Source: Nageia nagi
Lineage: Eukaryota; Pinophyta
Direction of reading: 5' to 3'
DNA: 64,000 bases
NCBI GenBank assembly: GCA_050084985.1
Contig: JBITNC010000001.1
Coordinates: 178,312,001-178,376,000 of the forward strand
Below are positions 24,340 to 36,746 of this stretch, piece by piece (within the stretch, counting starts at the first letter, position 1; every line of letters begins with the position of its first letter). The notes beneath the pieces were generated by a model. It saw only the letters and a program-made list of their open reading frames with translations, did not search any database and was not told where the DNA came from. A program made the translations under genes and the position numbers.

Positions 24340-25200
24340 TTATCCAAAATCAGCATATTCACCTGAATAAGAAGATGGAGGAGAGTTTAAATCACCATCG
24401 GCAAAGCCATAGCCATGTAAAGAAGCTGCGATCATTATAAACGTTAATCTTCACTGTCCCAAAATGCTAGTCTACATTTTTGTTTTATAACCTTAACTTG
24501 CATAGCAAAATCCATTACCAATTTCCTGTAATTCACATACTTTATAATATTCATTACCTAAACTTTCATCCATATGGGTCACAGTAAGATCTTCCTCCTT
24601 GGCCAGATTTGGAGCCCCTCTTCCATCACAAAAGACAAGCAAAGAAAGATAACTGAAAATACAAACCAGCTCTTTGTGAGAGCCATGTTTTTCTCAATCT
24701 TTTCTTGTAATATATTGAAGTTAGAAAGCCCTAGTTGCAATGTATTTATATGAATTGAAATTCCAACAAGAAAAGAAACGTCATATGCACAGGTTTTTCT
24801 TTTTGCTGATCAAAGCAGTTAATTAATTTTCCATATTAATTTTTATTACTGTTTACACCCATTTCGGATCTACATCTATTTCACCGACATTTCTACATAA
24901 GACTTTAATGAGTAGCTTTGTCGTATATTCAAACCTACCACGTCGTCAATATGGAATAGTGAGAATGAATGACAGCTTCACGTTCACAAGGAATCAGGTT
25001 TTGTCTCGTGGCCGCAAAATCTATAGTTTAAAATTTCCATGTTGACGTACAATTATCTTTCACATTTAATAATCTTAACTTTGGTAAAATATACGAGCTA
25101 TTGTTTCATGAAAGTTGCTCTTTGAGTCTAATATATTTTTGTTATTTGATTTTTGATCGTCATTTTCTTCAAGGAAACTCTACCTCGAACGCTATTTGGT
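24340..25200 (-). repeat. Left copy of a duplicated segment (matches 33175-34140)
   Basis: Similarity covers the peptide exons, the TATA region (ATGTATTTATATGAATTGAAA near 24740) and patches upstream to about 25200 (TTTAAAATTTCCATGTTGACGTACAATTAT; GATCGTCATTTT). Same orientation as the right copy and about 8.8 kb from it. Several indels separate them, so it is an old tandem or dispersed duplication. Confidence 0.75.
24363..24686 (-). pseudogene. Broken copy of the small cysteine-rich peptide gene (exons 1-2 only)
   Basis: Homologous to the intact gene at 33028-33520. Exon 1 spans 24686-24558 (ATG then ALTKSWFVFSVIF) and exon 2 spans 24425-24363. Both splice sites are kept: donor G|GTAATG, acceptor CGCAG, donor CAG|GTGAAT. 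Exon 2 has the same 63 bp length, and its substitutions keep the frame open (SLHGYGFADGDLNSPPSSYS). A 1 bp deletion near 24634-24639, in the signal-peptide region, shifts exon 1 to an early stop. Exon 3, with the cysteines, is absent because the copia 3' LTR ends about 30 bp beyond. The locus is dead, but comparison with it supports the exon model of the other copy. Confidence 0.75.
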
Positions 25201-26550
25201 CTTTGTTTCATAAATTGTTAATAAAAATAAAAATAGTTCAATTTTAGTATATGAATTTAAATGTAATTTAGAGAGTTACCAGAATAAGTAGATGTGAAAA
25301 TTTTTAAATTTTTTTTAAATTTATGGTTCTATTATTAGTATATATATATTTTAATCTTTTCTTTTACAAAGAAAATATGTTTTTTTTTTTATATTTAATT
25401 TTGTTAAATAAAATATGTAATGTTGGTTATTACATTGTATTAAATATATGAATATACACTTAAATAAATTTACATTTTATTATAATAATAGAGAATCAAA
25501 TATTATATTTGATATTAACAAAATTTGAAGTGCTTTTGCAATTCAATATTATATGATATCATCAAAATTGGAAGTATTTAGAATTTGTTCTCTATTGTAA
25601 TATTTAATGTCATATTTCTAATCACATATATCTATAAAGGTGATGTTATGCAAAGGGTTAAGGAGGGTGAGCTAGTAACTCATAAAGTATATGGATTTGA
25701 GCTTTCTTTGATTGTCTTTTTTAGATCTTAATTATGCCTTGATGAACTACCTTGAGGTCTTAATGGTTTTTTTTAGTGAGCACAGGTTTTTGTCAAAACT
25801 AGTTAAAATATATTTTAAAAACAAGATGGATAATTACCCTTTGCAAAATAACTTATGAACCTAGGTAGTGTAAATAAACTCTTAGATGATATTGGGATAA
25901 TGGTATGCTTGGATTTCATTGGTATATCACATTACAGTTGCTTAGTTCATGTCGATAAACTGCATGCAAGTTGTCGAAGCCCATTACGTTTAAATATCAT
26001 ATATTTTGTGAATGGTCAAAGGAAATTAATTTGTAGATAATTTGTATAAGTTGAAACTCATGGCTAACATGAAGTGCATATGTATATTAGTCATAGCAAT
26101 CGTAATTTCATAAACAATAATAGTAGATGAAGCTCATTACAACTATATCTCATAGAATACATTAGAATTTCAAATTATGGTTTTTTAGTTCATATTCATA
26201 ATGCACATGTGAGAAAATTGCATACAAGCTCATGGATTACTTTACATATTCATTTTCATGAATAAAATATATATACAATACAATTGTTATGTTATTTCCC
26301 CTCACATAGCATAGTGATAGTAGGAGATGATACATTTTATATTTATAACATAGACATGGAAATAATAGTAGGCTAATATTATCTTAGCATCAATGTTGTG
26401 GGTAGCATTAATTCTTGAGGTAGTGCCAACATTGGTAATGCACCTTTAAATGTTGTCACCCTAAAAATAGAGCATTTTAAGTAGCTGAAAGTGAAGGTTC
26501 ATTTTCTCTAGGATCAATTGGGAATGAGTGTCGTTAGCACTAAAGATGAA
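25200..26550. other. No gene seen
   Basis: AT-rich sequence. A 61-codon open frame at 25855-26040 has no recognisable motif and no homologue in the window; I treat it as chance. Confidence 0.45.
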
Positions 26551-27500
26551 GGAAATCCTTGAGCATGGAAATCCTAAATGTTATTCTCATTGGTATAGAA
26601 AAGGAACTTGAATTAGAAAAATTTAAAGGTGAAGGATATTCAATTATTCATCTTTAAGGATTTGATTACATCATGGAGTTTAAGTACAAAATCAATGATC
26701 ATTTAAAGGCTACATACTTATGCATGAGTTTGATTGGTGAATCAAGAAAATGGTTTCATAATTTAGCACCTACTTCAATTACAATAATTCAACAGTTAAA
26801 GGATAACTTCAAAAGTCATTTTCAATGCAATATTTATAAGCCTCTTGATTTGAAAGATTTGATGCATTTTAAGTAAGGTCAATTTGTAAGATTGGATAAG
26901 TTTGTGAAAATATATGTGAATATTTGAAGATCAATGGAATAAACTATGGATAAGAAATTCATTGCAAATATATTTCTTGACAATATTAATCCTATTCCTA
27001 GAACTTATGGTATTGATTATGTTAGAGGTCCCTTTATGGATATGGTTCACATGTTTATTGAGAAGGAAACTATATATTAAGATCTAGTCAACTTAAGTAT
27101 ACATCTTATACAAAGGATAATCATAAAAATTCATATCAAAGGAAGGAGTACAATCAAATAAATGTGGTTGAACCAAGTTTAAGAGTAAAAGAAAAATAGC
27201 CCTTTTAAAAGCTCCCTTTAGCTCTAACATAAATGTTCAAAGATTATTTAACAAAGGGATTGATAGAACCTAAAAAGGGTAGGGAATATGGTGAATATGA
27301 AGAGAAGCCCCATTGGCATAAGGAGAACAATCATTATTTGTATCATCAAGTCAAATGTCATTCCACAAATGGGCATGTTAAAAGGAAGAAGAAATAACAT
27401 TAGCTTTTAGAAAAGGAAAATGTTAATTATGTTACCAATGAGGTATTTGATAAAGAAATTGTAGAGGAATCTTGTGGTGAAGATGATAACAATATATGAT
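26550..27500 (+). pseudogene. Decayed Ty3/gypsy gag
   Basis: Plus-strand frame pieces resemble Retrotrans_gag: ELELEKFKGEGYS, DYIMEFKYKINDHLKATYLCMSLIGESRKWFHNL, TIIQQLKDNFKSHFQ, then FIANIFLDNINPIPRTYG and a knuckle-like HYLYHQVKCHSTNGHV (27331-27380) in which the first Cys is Tyr and the last is displaced. Many stops. The following open piece, 27496-27780, is Asp/Ser-rich and may be the gag-protease linker. No LTR, RT or integrase belonging to it was found. Confidence 0.6.
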
Positions 27501-27829
27501 CAATCTTGAAGAAGATTATGCCTCTACACAAGTAGGTAAGAAAATAGGTAAGACTAAACTTTTTTGTGATTATGATTCTTTTTCTAATAAAATTAGATTA
27601 TATAATTTATGTATAAAATTTGACTATCATAGAGAAGTTATCCATAATATTTCTAAGAATGGCTTTATTCATGCTAACATTACTACAAGTGCTCTTGGAG
27701 ATATTTTTGATTCCTTTATACAAGTTAGCTCAACACAATCAAAAGATAGTGCATCCCTTTTTCAAGATACTAAAAAATAAATATAAAATGAATATGAAGA
27801 TGAAACAAAAGAGGAAAAAATAAAAAATT

Positions 27830-30800
27830 AAGACATTTAAAACATAATCAACATGATTATCCATGATGATCACCAAGAAAATTAAGAGGAAGAAGAGGTG
27901 CAAGAACATGAAATTGAAGAAGTTGGCATGAAATTATATAGAATTTCAAATAAATATACTCCTTAGGTATATTAGAGTTTTGAAACACCTTCATATCCTA
28001 GAATACGATAGCATTTGAAACACTAAGGGTAATGCTAGTGTTGAGGATAGCATCAACACTACTATCATAGATCAAGAAAAATATCAAGTTTCCCTATAAG
28101 GACCACTCGCACATGTATAAAGAAGGCCAAGGAAAAAGATTATACTTTCTACCACATTCTACTAAATATTCAAGAAAGGATTCTTCATTCAAAGGGAAAT
28201 TGGAATAAAGATCAAAGATATATTTTGCAAGGATACTTGTTAGGTAATGTTCTCCTTATTTCTCATATAGGTTAGAACTACATTTTTATAAATGTTAGTT
28301 ATGCATTTTATGTAACTTATATTGCTTCATGCATTACATACAACCCCTTTGTTAGTTGGGGGCATAATTAACCATCACTTATATTCAATCCCTTTATTAG
28401 TTAGGGATATAATTAACCATTATTTATTTATGTATTTATGGTTAAGTATATTAGTTTTTTTTATCATAGTTTGTTAAGTCCATCAGTTTAGTCATGGTTT
28501 ATCAAGTTCATCAGTTCAATCATGGTTTGTTAAGTTTTTCAATTTAGTCATTGCTTTTCAAAGGAAGTTATGCATGATGAAATGTTGCAAGGATGGATAG
28601 AATGATTTTTCAGTTCAAAATGGATCATAAAATATTCTAGAATATCTTAGAAGTGGATGATCAATGATTGCAAATGAAATAATGCAAAAGTAACTCAATA
28701 TCGATGCTGGGATATATTATCAATTTTTACTCTATCCTAGGGGCATGTCATTAAGAATGCACTTAAGATTATCTCTTTTAACACCCTTATCTCTCATATG
28801 CATGAATTATGATCTTTGCTTATATGTTATGCTTGTTATGATAAAATATTGCTAGGCTCTTATTATGATCATTCCCTTTGTTGGTTGGGGTATTAACCAT
28901 CAATTTATGATCACTTTATGATAAATTTTATGATCTTTTTTATTATGGAATACTCCTTTATAATAAGTTGGCTATTAAGTATCTCTATTATAAGATGATT
29001 TTACATGACATTAAGATTAAAAATATTCTTGAAGATCTATATATTTTTGGAAGATGTTAGTTTCTATCTTTCTTTTTTAGACTATTATTTTCTCTTGTTA
29101 TTCTCATTCCATAAGAAACATTCCATTTCACATTCAAGGAAAAGAGGGGAAAGCAAATATCATCAACCTTTGATGATCAGATAGCTTCATAGAAAAAACA
29201 TGAAAGTATCAATTTTTTCTTTCCTTATTTTTTTGTTTCTTTTGCAAACATGATTACATTTCATTTCATTATATTTGCAAAATGGAAAATCTATTGACAC
29301 TTAATTTTAGTTCACTCTATGTGTCCTTATTAAGTGTTTCACTATATTAATATCATATTATATTATGTATGTTATATTGGCCCACTTAAGATACTTCTCA
29401 TGTAATTTCATCTTTATTTATATAAGGTACCCTTATTTCAGTGTTAAATTTTATGTGGAGGTTCTCTTGCATATCTAAAGGTAAGTATGGTTACATGATC
29501 AATTTATATATTAATGTACATTTATATATTAATCAATTTATCATCTATTTAGATTGGGATCTTTTTATGACATGATCATATTTGTTACTCCATCATTCAC
29601 AATTATGTGTTTGGATCAATTTTTTAATATTTTATTGTACATTGGATATTGATTATAAACTCCATTCCTTTATATGATTAGAATATGTATTATCATATGC
29701 ATCAATGTTCTTTTTTACGGCTCCACATTTGCACTCCTTTGGGCATTTGCACTATGATTCTAGTTTACTTTTATGTATGGGGATTCACATATCAAGATCA
29801 CTATCTTCGATAAGCTCCTATTGTCATATAAAATTCATCATCTAGGTAAGGTTAACAGGTATTTATCTATCTCTCGATCCCTTCCTCATTAGTGCATAGA
29901 TGTTATCTTGATTCAATAGTCTGAGTATTACTTTATTCATTTCCATTCTATTATACTTTATATTATTATGATTATTCATTAAATATGGATATTTAATATA
30001 GTTTCTACCTAGGTTAATCTTAGGAGTCACTAAAAATATTCAACAACCATGAAAATTATGTAACAAATTTAGATCTTTTTTAGGAGTTATTTTGATATTA
30101 TTAGTAGATTATATTAATAGCCAAAGACTGAGTATATATGCTTAGACTTAGAATAAATAATAATCATAGTTTTCTATAAATTTTCCCTTTGGAATATGTA
30201 TGCAAGCTTCATACTTTAATTGAAGATATATTATATTACCCTTCTTGGAGTTATGGTTGTTAAAATGTTTATCTTACTATGAATGTATGCATATGTTTAA
30301 TAATGAGGTTGTGTGATGCAAAAATGAGATCCTAATTATTTGTTAGATAATTTTTTTGTATTGTTTCCTCTAAGTGTAGTGTTGCCCCAATGTGAAAATT
30401 AATTAATCAATATTAAAATGATATAAAGATAGAATTTAATTATTTAATAAATTAAATTTATTAATTAATTAATACTTAGGTTATTTATATCTTTGGATTC
30501 AATGAGTTAAATTTAGGTATGTCATTAGTGAATGCATTGATATAGACATCAAGCATGTTGAAAGGCCTATTGAGAGAGGTTGTATAGGGTATAGAGATAA
30601 GGTGTGAACTCTATTTTATATTCCTATCCTTAATAGATAAAATTAAAGATAAGTATACATTAAAGTATAACCTTGTAGTTTAGTTTAGAATTTAGCTCAT
30701 CATATGACCAACATTGCACCACTATATGTACACCTTTCTTGTGTCATGTGTTAGTGCCAACTAGTTGAAAGGGAGTGAACAAGGATATGCCTTTTTACCA

Positions 30801-31010
30801 TTCTAGGATAATATTTTCAAAGTTGTATTTGTGATGGGCCATAACTACTTAGATTCGAGAGTGTAAATTTGATGGTGACATCAAGTTATCACTTAAATGA
30901 TTCTAAGAGGTTCTAAGGATGAATTTTTCCTTAAGATGTATATCATGATCATTTAAGGTCAGGGTACCTCTCAAAGGGTTATCTCTTCAAATAGAATTCT
31001 CTTCATGAAT
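27830..31010. other. No gene seen; AT-rich with short dispersed repeats
   Basis: The phrase CCCTTTRTTAGTTRGGG..ATAATTAACCAT occurs at about 28345, 28390 and, looser, 28875. The phrase CAT(A/G)GTTTRTYAAGTYCATCAGTT recurs at 28466-28540. No frame longer than about 60 codons. Probably the eroded remainder of the gypsy element. Confidence 0.4.
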
Positions 31011-31016
31011 AATTCC

Positions 31017-31370
31017 TTAATTATCCACCATATTCCCTTTCTTGTATAGATGCTCTACCCTAAAGGTATCCAATTTTGAAAGTTTTAAAAGAGCCTCTTC
31101 ATTCATAGGTTTAATTATCGAAGTAGGTGTTTTGGAGACCTTCAAAGAGTTAACTATATTGAGAGACTCTCCTTCAATTATATTTTTTAAAACCTTTATA
31201 TCTATAAGTAAGAAAATAGGTTCATTATCCTTAGCTTCCAAAAAATGACTAGATTGAATTCCCAACTTTTTAGCATAATATAGGAAGGGTTTCTCTTCAT
31301 TTCTAATAACCCCTCCTACCTTTAAATCTATAATATTTCCTTTTGAATCCCTATTAAATTTTAATTTCAT
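31017..31370 (-). CDS. Hypothetical 117-codon open frame, possibly transposon-derived
   Basis: I do not recognise the product. The frame is hydrophilic and Lys/Leu-rich, starts MKLKFNRDSKGNIIDLKVGG and ends KKGNMVDN, with no signal peptide, membrane segment or cysteine motif. It lies just downstream, on the minus strand, of a C-rich tract (31443-31393) that would read as proline/threonine codons, and an open stretch (ERGVGYGGDSEW) precedes that tract. It may therefore be the 3' part of a longer, frameshifted protein. At this AT content 117 codons is longer than most chance frames, but decay around it makes a live gene unlikely. Confidence 0.25.
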   Translation of the reverse strand: MKLKFNRDSKGNIIDLKVGGVIRNEEKPFLYYAKKLGIQSSHFLEAKDNEPIFLLIDIKVLKNIIEGESLNIVNSLKVSKTPTSIIKPMNEEALLKLSKLDTFRVEHLYKKGNMVDN

Positions 31371-31392
31371 CTATCCTGCAATTGGTTGTTTT

Positions 31393-31443
31393 GGGGGTGT
31401 GGGTGGGGGTGGAGGTGGGGGTGGAGGTGGGTGGGGGGGGGGG
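31393..31443 (+). repeat. G-rich low-complexity tract
   Basis: About 50 bases almost purely of G runs (3-11 G) separated by T or GA on the plus strand, in an otherwise AT-rich area. It has the form of a G-quadruplex-capable sequence. Confidence 0.85.
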
Positions 31444-31679
31444 AATCATCATCCATTCACTATCACCTCCATAACCAACACCTCTTTCTAAGACATTCCC
31501 CAAAGTTTAAGAGATACTTTAAATTCTAATAAAACTATAGATTTTATTATTAAACACATATTTCTAGTGGTATTTAATTTCTTATGAAATTTAAATATTT
31601 TTTTATTAAAAAAAAATTCTTTATACAAACCATTATAAATGTTGAATTGATCATTATTCTTTTGTGAAACCATTCCTAT

Positions 31680-32860
31680 AGTTTATCTATAAAAAATATT
31701 TGATTATTCTTTAATGTAATTCATAATTATCTATGGCCATTGGTAGGATAGGAAGTATTTTATACTAGATTATTATCTTTTTCTTTCTCTTCGCATAATC
31801 TCTCATGATCCTAAGGTTATATTTATATTTGTTAAAAATGATTATATTTTAAGACCATCTATTGCTTTATTAGTTGTTGTTATTGAATTTGAATCCATGC
31901 CATGGCTTGATTTGGTCCATTAACATTTTCTAGTGAGAAGGGTTGATGAGAGTTATATCTTAGATTTTTAAGATATGTAAAAAAGATATTGGTTTACAAT
32001 TTTAATTAGCTTTCAAAATTAAAATTATAATACTTATGATGTATAGCATATAATCATAAATGTTAGAAAGAATTGAAAAACATTGAGCTTAAGAATTTTT
32101 AGCAAAGATAGATTCCATTCATAACATTATTACAAGAAAATTTTATCAATCCCATATAATTATATATTAAATTTAGTTTTAGTATTTACAACAGTAAAAG
32201 AATATCTTATTATGATAATAAAACTTTTAATTATTGATAGAATATGATAATTATAAGAATATATACAAAAATAAATTTATAATAAATGAAAAGTAAATAA
32301 TTCAATAATTAAATATAAAATAACTATGAAATGAACCTTTATCCATCAAATGCATAATCATATATACCTTAATCATATGTTGCATTAGCTTAAATGTGTA
32401 AGTATGTAAAAAAGATGAAGACCCTTGCAAAACATTATACAGTATTTTTTTTAATACATAACCATATGATAGAAAATAATAGAGAGGAACAACATCAAAA
32501 ATTACAAATTGATAATAACTCAGATTGAAGGTTATCCTTTAACCAAATTTTAGGCTTTTATCTGGAAATTGATGGAATAAATTCAGATTGATTAGGCTGG
32601 GATTGGTAATGGGTGCTTGAATTTGATTGACTTTGCTGATTATTCAAGTTGATCCATTTTAACTGATTTAAGATATAAATGCTAAAAATTTACAAGATAA
32701 ACATTCAAAATTTATGTTAAAATTTAATTGAAAAATAACCTCATCCATAACTCAATAGCTGAAGAAATAAATCAATTGTGTAAACTTAAAAACAAGGAGT
32801 TTTAAAAGAAAGCATACATTTTAATTACTTATTGAGTGCATATTATTAATCATCCCTCTC
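31680..32860. other. No gene seen
   Basis: AT-rich intergenic sequence with stops in all frames; nothing recognised. Confidence 0.5.
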
Positions 32861-33027
32861 TCTGTAAAGAAAAAGGTTTGTGAACAATCATGCCGAGTTG
32901 TAATGTCCATTTTTGCATTTGGGTATCCATTTTTACAATGTAATGATATCTGGATTACATCAACAGCTACTCCCTGACAAATAGTCGATGATCAGAATAT
33001 TCAACCATATGGAACACACCCAAGCAG

Positions 33028-33520
33028 TCAACTTCCACAACACACTGAGACTGCTTCCCGCACACAGCAATTATTTTGACAACAGCCGCCAGGATATATC
33101 ATTTTTCTTCTAGCTGTAAAGATCAAAAATAAATAGTCATTCACATGACTTCTTAAAACCCAGGAAAAAAACCTTATCTGAAATCAGCATATTCACCTGA
33201 ATAAGAAGATGAAGGAGAGTTCAAATCAGCATCAGCAGACCCATTTCCATGTGAAGAAGCTGCGATCATTATAAACGTTAATCTTCACTGTCCCAAAATG
33301 CTAATTTAGTTTTATAACCTTAACTTGCATAGCAAAGTCCATTACCAATTCTTGGTTACTGTATTACACCTACTTTATAATATTCATTACCTAAACTTTC
33401 ATGTACATGGGCCACAATAGGATCTTCCTCCTTGGCCAGATTTGGAGCCTCTCTTCCATCACAAAAGACGATGCAAATAAAGATAACTGAAAATACAAAC
33501 CAACTCTTTGTGAGAGCCAT
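33028..33520 (-). CDS. Small secreted cysteine-rich peptide, 92 aa, three exons
   Basis: Exons are 33520-33391, 33259-33197 and 33113-33028; both introns are phase 1 with GT-AG ends (131 and 83 bp). Exon 1 encodes a signal peptide (MALTKSWFVFSVIFICIVF, cleavage probably near CDG|RE) and an acidic stretch (LAKEEDPIVAHVHESL). Exon 2 is Ser/Asp/Gly-rich (SADADLNSPSSSYS). Exon 3 gives a dibasic ARRK, YPGG and the pattern CC-x3-CC-x7-CC, then GS and TGA (33030-33028). The frame closes across both splices, and the broken copy at 24363-24686 keeps the first three splice sites and exon 2 length. The product should be secreted; the RRK could be a processing site. I do not recognise the family. A role in defence or signalling is only a guess from size and cysteines. 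Confidence 0.7.
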
Positions 33521-34140
33521 GGTTTTTTCAATCTCTTCTTCAAATATATCGAAGTTACAATGTATTTATATGAATTGAAATCCCAACAAGAAGAGAAACG
33601 TCATATGCACAGGTTTTTCAGCAAAAGACTTTAATTAGTAGCGTAGTTTTATATTCAAACCTACCTGGTCAAACAATATGTAATATATTGTTGATGTTAC
33701 TCCTTGCTTAATCCCCAAGAAAATAGAATAATGAGAATCACGACATGATTCGTCAACGACTGATATTCAGGAAAGAGCCGAGTGGCTTCATTAAGTTTAA
33801 ACATCACAGCTTACGACAAATGGAAAAGAACTTTAAACGTTTGTCTAATGCAACAAACATTTTGTTTTACTAGATCTTGAATGAGAAATGGCGTGCAAGT
33901 CTGATGATTTCGTCCAATTATTTGGCACATTTTCTCCACTAGTCGCAAAATCTATGGTTTAAAATTTCCATGTTGACGTACAATTATATTTCACGTCTAA
34001 TAATCTTGGGTTTAGAAAAATATATGAGCGATTGTTTCCATGAAAGTTGCTCTTCAAGTTTTATATATTTTTGTTATTTGATTTTGATCGTCATTTTGAT
34101 GAAAGAAACTCTATCCCAAAACGGTTTTTGGGTCTTTGTT
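33175..34140 (-). repeat. Right copy of the duplicated peptide-gene segment
   Basis: Matches 24340-25200. It includes upstream blocks such as TTTAAAATTTCCATGTTGACGTACAATTAT (near 33958) and has insertions of about 200 bp (33720-33930) absent from the left copy. Confidence 0.75.
33563..33570 (-). promoter_or_regulatory. TATA box of the peptide gene
   Basis: The minus strand reads TATAAATA, 43 bp upstream of the ATG, implying a short 5' leader. The same string stands at the matching place in the broken copy (near 24746). A W-box core (TTGACC, minus strand) lies near 33667-33672. Confidence 0.6.
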
Positions 34141-34654
34141 TCATAATTGATTAATAAAAAATGAAAATAGTTTGGAGAATAAGAAGATTTGAAAATTTTT
34201 AAGAAAAAAAATTATCGTTAGATTATTGGAATTTATGGTTAGATTATTAATATAAAATATTTAATTTTTTTATCATTTTATTTGAAAAGAAAATAATTGT
34301 TTTATATAGAATTCTTGAATTTTATCTTAAAATTTTAACATAAGTAATTGAAATAGTGAAACAAAATCGTATTTAATATGTAGTCGAACAACGTTGGAAA
34401 TATAATGGACAAAGCAAGGCATCATCCAAATCCTAAGCCTCAAAAGGAATGGGTTAATATAATCATTTGGGACCATGCAAAGCTTACAAAAGAAATTAAA
34501 TTTAATTTGGAGCCAAAATGAGCCAAAAATAAGGTATGCCTTTCAATCCTAAAAAAAATAATTCACCACAACACTTTGGTAAGTATGTTTGTTTATCTTC
34601 AGCCAAGCCTAGATATCATTCAAAGATAGATGTTTGAACACTAGAAAACCAAAG

Positions 34655-35160
34655 GATGGGTCAACCTAATTGCATTACTAAGAGAATTCTTATTATTTAA
34701 ATTTTGTTGTGAGAAAGATTTGGAAAAGGTGATGGAATTGGGACCATGGTTTTTAGGTAGGAAAGGTATAATTCTTATGAAATGGAAGAAACGCTTCATG
34801 CTAGAAAAAGAAAAGTTGGAACTTATTCCCATATGGGCAATTTATGGAATCTTCCAATTGAATACTAGAATGTCAAAATAATAGGTATTGCCAAAGAAAT
34901 TGGGGAGTTGATTTCAACTAACAAAGTGATAAAGAATCAAAGCAAAATGGCAGATGCAAGGTTTTATATGAATATGGATATCATAAAAGAACTAATGACA
35001 AGACTTTATCTTGATGAATAAGGGGAAACATTGGAGTAGTAAAAATTTTTTGAAAATTTTTCAATCCGTTGTAACATTTATAAGCTATTTGACCACTATG
35101 TTATAGAGTGCCCTCAAAGAAAAGTAGAAAAGAAACTAGAAAAAAGGAAGTAAGAAGAGG
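34655..35160 (+). pseudogene. LINE ORF1 remnant (DUF4283-type with zinc knuckle)
   Basis: One frame reads FKFCCEKDLEKVMELGPWFLGRKGIILMKW, LEKEKLELIPIWAIYGIF and, after stops, a knuckle-like CNIYKLFDHYVIECPQ (35065-35110; the second Cys is Tyr). DUF4283 followed by a CCHC knuckle is the usual ORF1 of plant L1-type LINEs. Several stops (for example after RMSK) and no good start. The endonuclease remnant follows 0.6 kb downstream in the same orientation, so both belong to one LINE. Confidence 0.7.
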
Positions 35161-35769
35161 GGAGAACGAATGAAGGCCAATGTAAAGAAATAGGAATATG
35201 AGACATAGACCAACTCAAGAACAAAAATAATCATTAAATTAACTTGCATCAAAGAAAAAGAATGGAGGAATAGAGACAAGAAATTGTCATATTGCATTAT
35301 CATTATTCAAAGGCTCAAAAATAGGAGGAGAATATTCAAAAAGCAACCAAAGAGAAGAACAAGAGATGAAATAAGTTGAATCCATAGAGATGAAAATTGT
35401 ATTGAATGAGAAGACTTGATGAATGGTGCATCACAAGAAAAAAGGAAACAAATAAGATAAGTGATGAAGGAAATCCATAAGTAACACCTCAAGGTGAAGA
35501 AGAAATCGTAATCAAACAAATGATTAATCTATGAAGGACTCCCAATGTAGGACAAAATCATAAAGTAAGATGGTTACACTAAGAACTATGAGATAAAAGG
35601 ACAATAGAGGAAATTACTAATTGCTTTCAAAAAAACTCTAGAGCCAAGTAGGGGGTTGTTGGAAACTACCAAGGCTCCACATGAAGCTCCTCAATTGGAA
35701 TATCAGGCTCTATTGTAGCCCTTGATAGATAAGGATCTCTATAGGGATTGTAGATTGAACATAGTTTTG

Positions 35770-36055
35770 CTATAGGAGATAAAATTGAAGGAAGATAGGG
35801 TGATTGATGCAAAAAGAAGATTATGGAAGGAGGCTAGCTTTGAGTGGAGAGAATTACATGGTTTTTTAGGAGGATTATTGACTCTATGGAATCCAATAAT
35901 GATTATTGTTAAATTTATTCCTTTAGAGGTTCATCTAATGGGTACATACATTCATCTTACACATCAATATCTAATTTGGTTTCTCTTTTGTTGTTAGGGC
36001 AAAAGAAAGAAGAGTAGTTTACTTGGAATAAAAATGGATGAAATTAAAACTTAAT
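35770..36055 (+). pseudogene. LINE ORF2 endonuclease remnant
   Basis: AKRRLWKEASFEWRELHGFLGGLLTLWNP matches the start of plant LINE endonucleases (the ASGGLLTLWDP block). The frame then shifts, with KKEE.FTWNKNG (FTWNN block) at about 36005-36035. Coding is interrupted at about 36060 by the fold-back element; the RT part of the same LINE resumes near 44480. Confidence 0.65.
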
Positions 36056-36224
36056 GTCAAAAAAATTAGGATCTCAATTTAGGTTCAAGATCCTAATAAA
36101 AATCAAGATTCTGGTTCAAGATCATAATAAATATTGAGATCCTAATTTTAAATCAAGATCATGATATTTTAAACTATAATGCATGTGTTTCCTTACATTA
36201 AATATCAGGATCCCAACTGATATT

Positions 36225-36735
36225 TGAAGGAGATGAAGTAATTCTTTATCTCCATCCAAGATCACCTTGGATGGAATCTTCCACTAATCTTAAGAACAAA
36301 TATATCATTCACACAAAATAACACAAACATGTATAGTGGTTCCTCCAACTAAGGGAGTACATCAACTTGAACTATCTCTAATTCCTATTTTCTCAAGAAA
36401 TCTAACTCTCTTTTCAACTAGAAGCATTTTAAGCTTCCTACAAGATTAAGCTCTCCTCATACTACAAGCATGAGAGTGCTTTCTATAAGTGTGTTATACA
36501 ACAAGCCCATGCCCCTTATTTATAGGTGATAACCTCACCTTAACTCACCTTTTAACTCAAGGTTTACATGGGTTTAGCATTGAAAAGTGTCATGCTAGAA
36601 TGAATTCAAAGTCTTCTACTATTTTATCACTTTTAGGTATTTAATGATAAAATAGGGAATTAAATAAAAAAGATTATTAATACTTAGATACCACCTAAAT
36701 ACAACTTACATAATAATACATTATATATTCTAATA
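36225..36735 (-). repeat. 3' LTR of the 6.56 kb element
   Basis: 511 bp. The minus strand starts TATTAGAATATA (TG decayed to TA) and ends CTCCTTCA. Confidence 0.85.
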
Positions 36736-36746
36736 CTCCCCCTAAT
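36736..36746 (-). other. Polypurine tract
   Basis: The minus strand reads TTAGGGGGAG immediately before the 3' LTR. Confidence 0.75.

Noticed and set aside
28345-28900. Spaced repeats with a CRISPR-like look
   Set aside because: Three irregular, diverged copies in a plant genome context; no constant repeat or spacer length.
30400-30480. AT-rich near-palindromic stretch as a possible origin or MITE
   Set aside because: Only simple TTAAT repetition; no terminal inverted repeats or target duplication seen.
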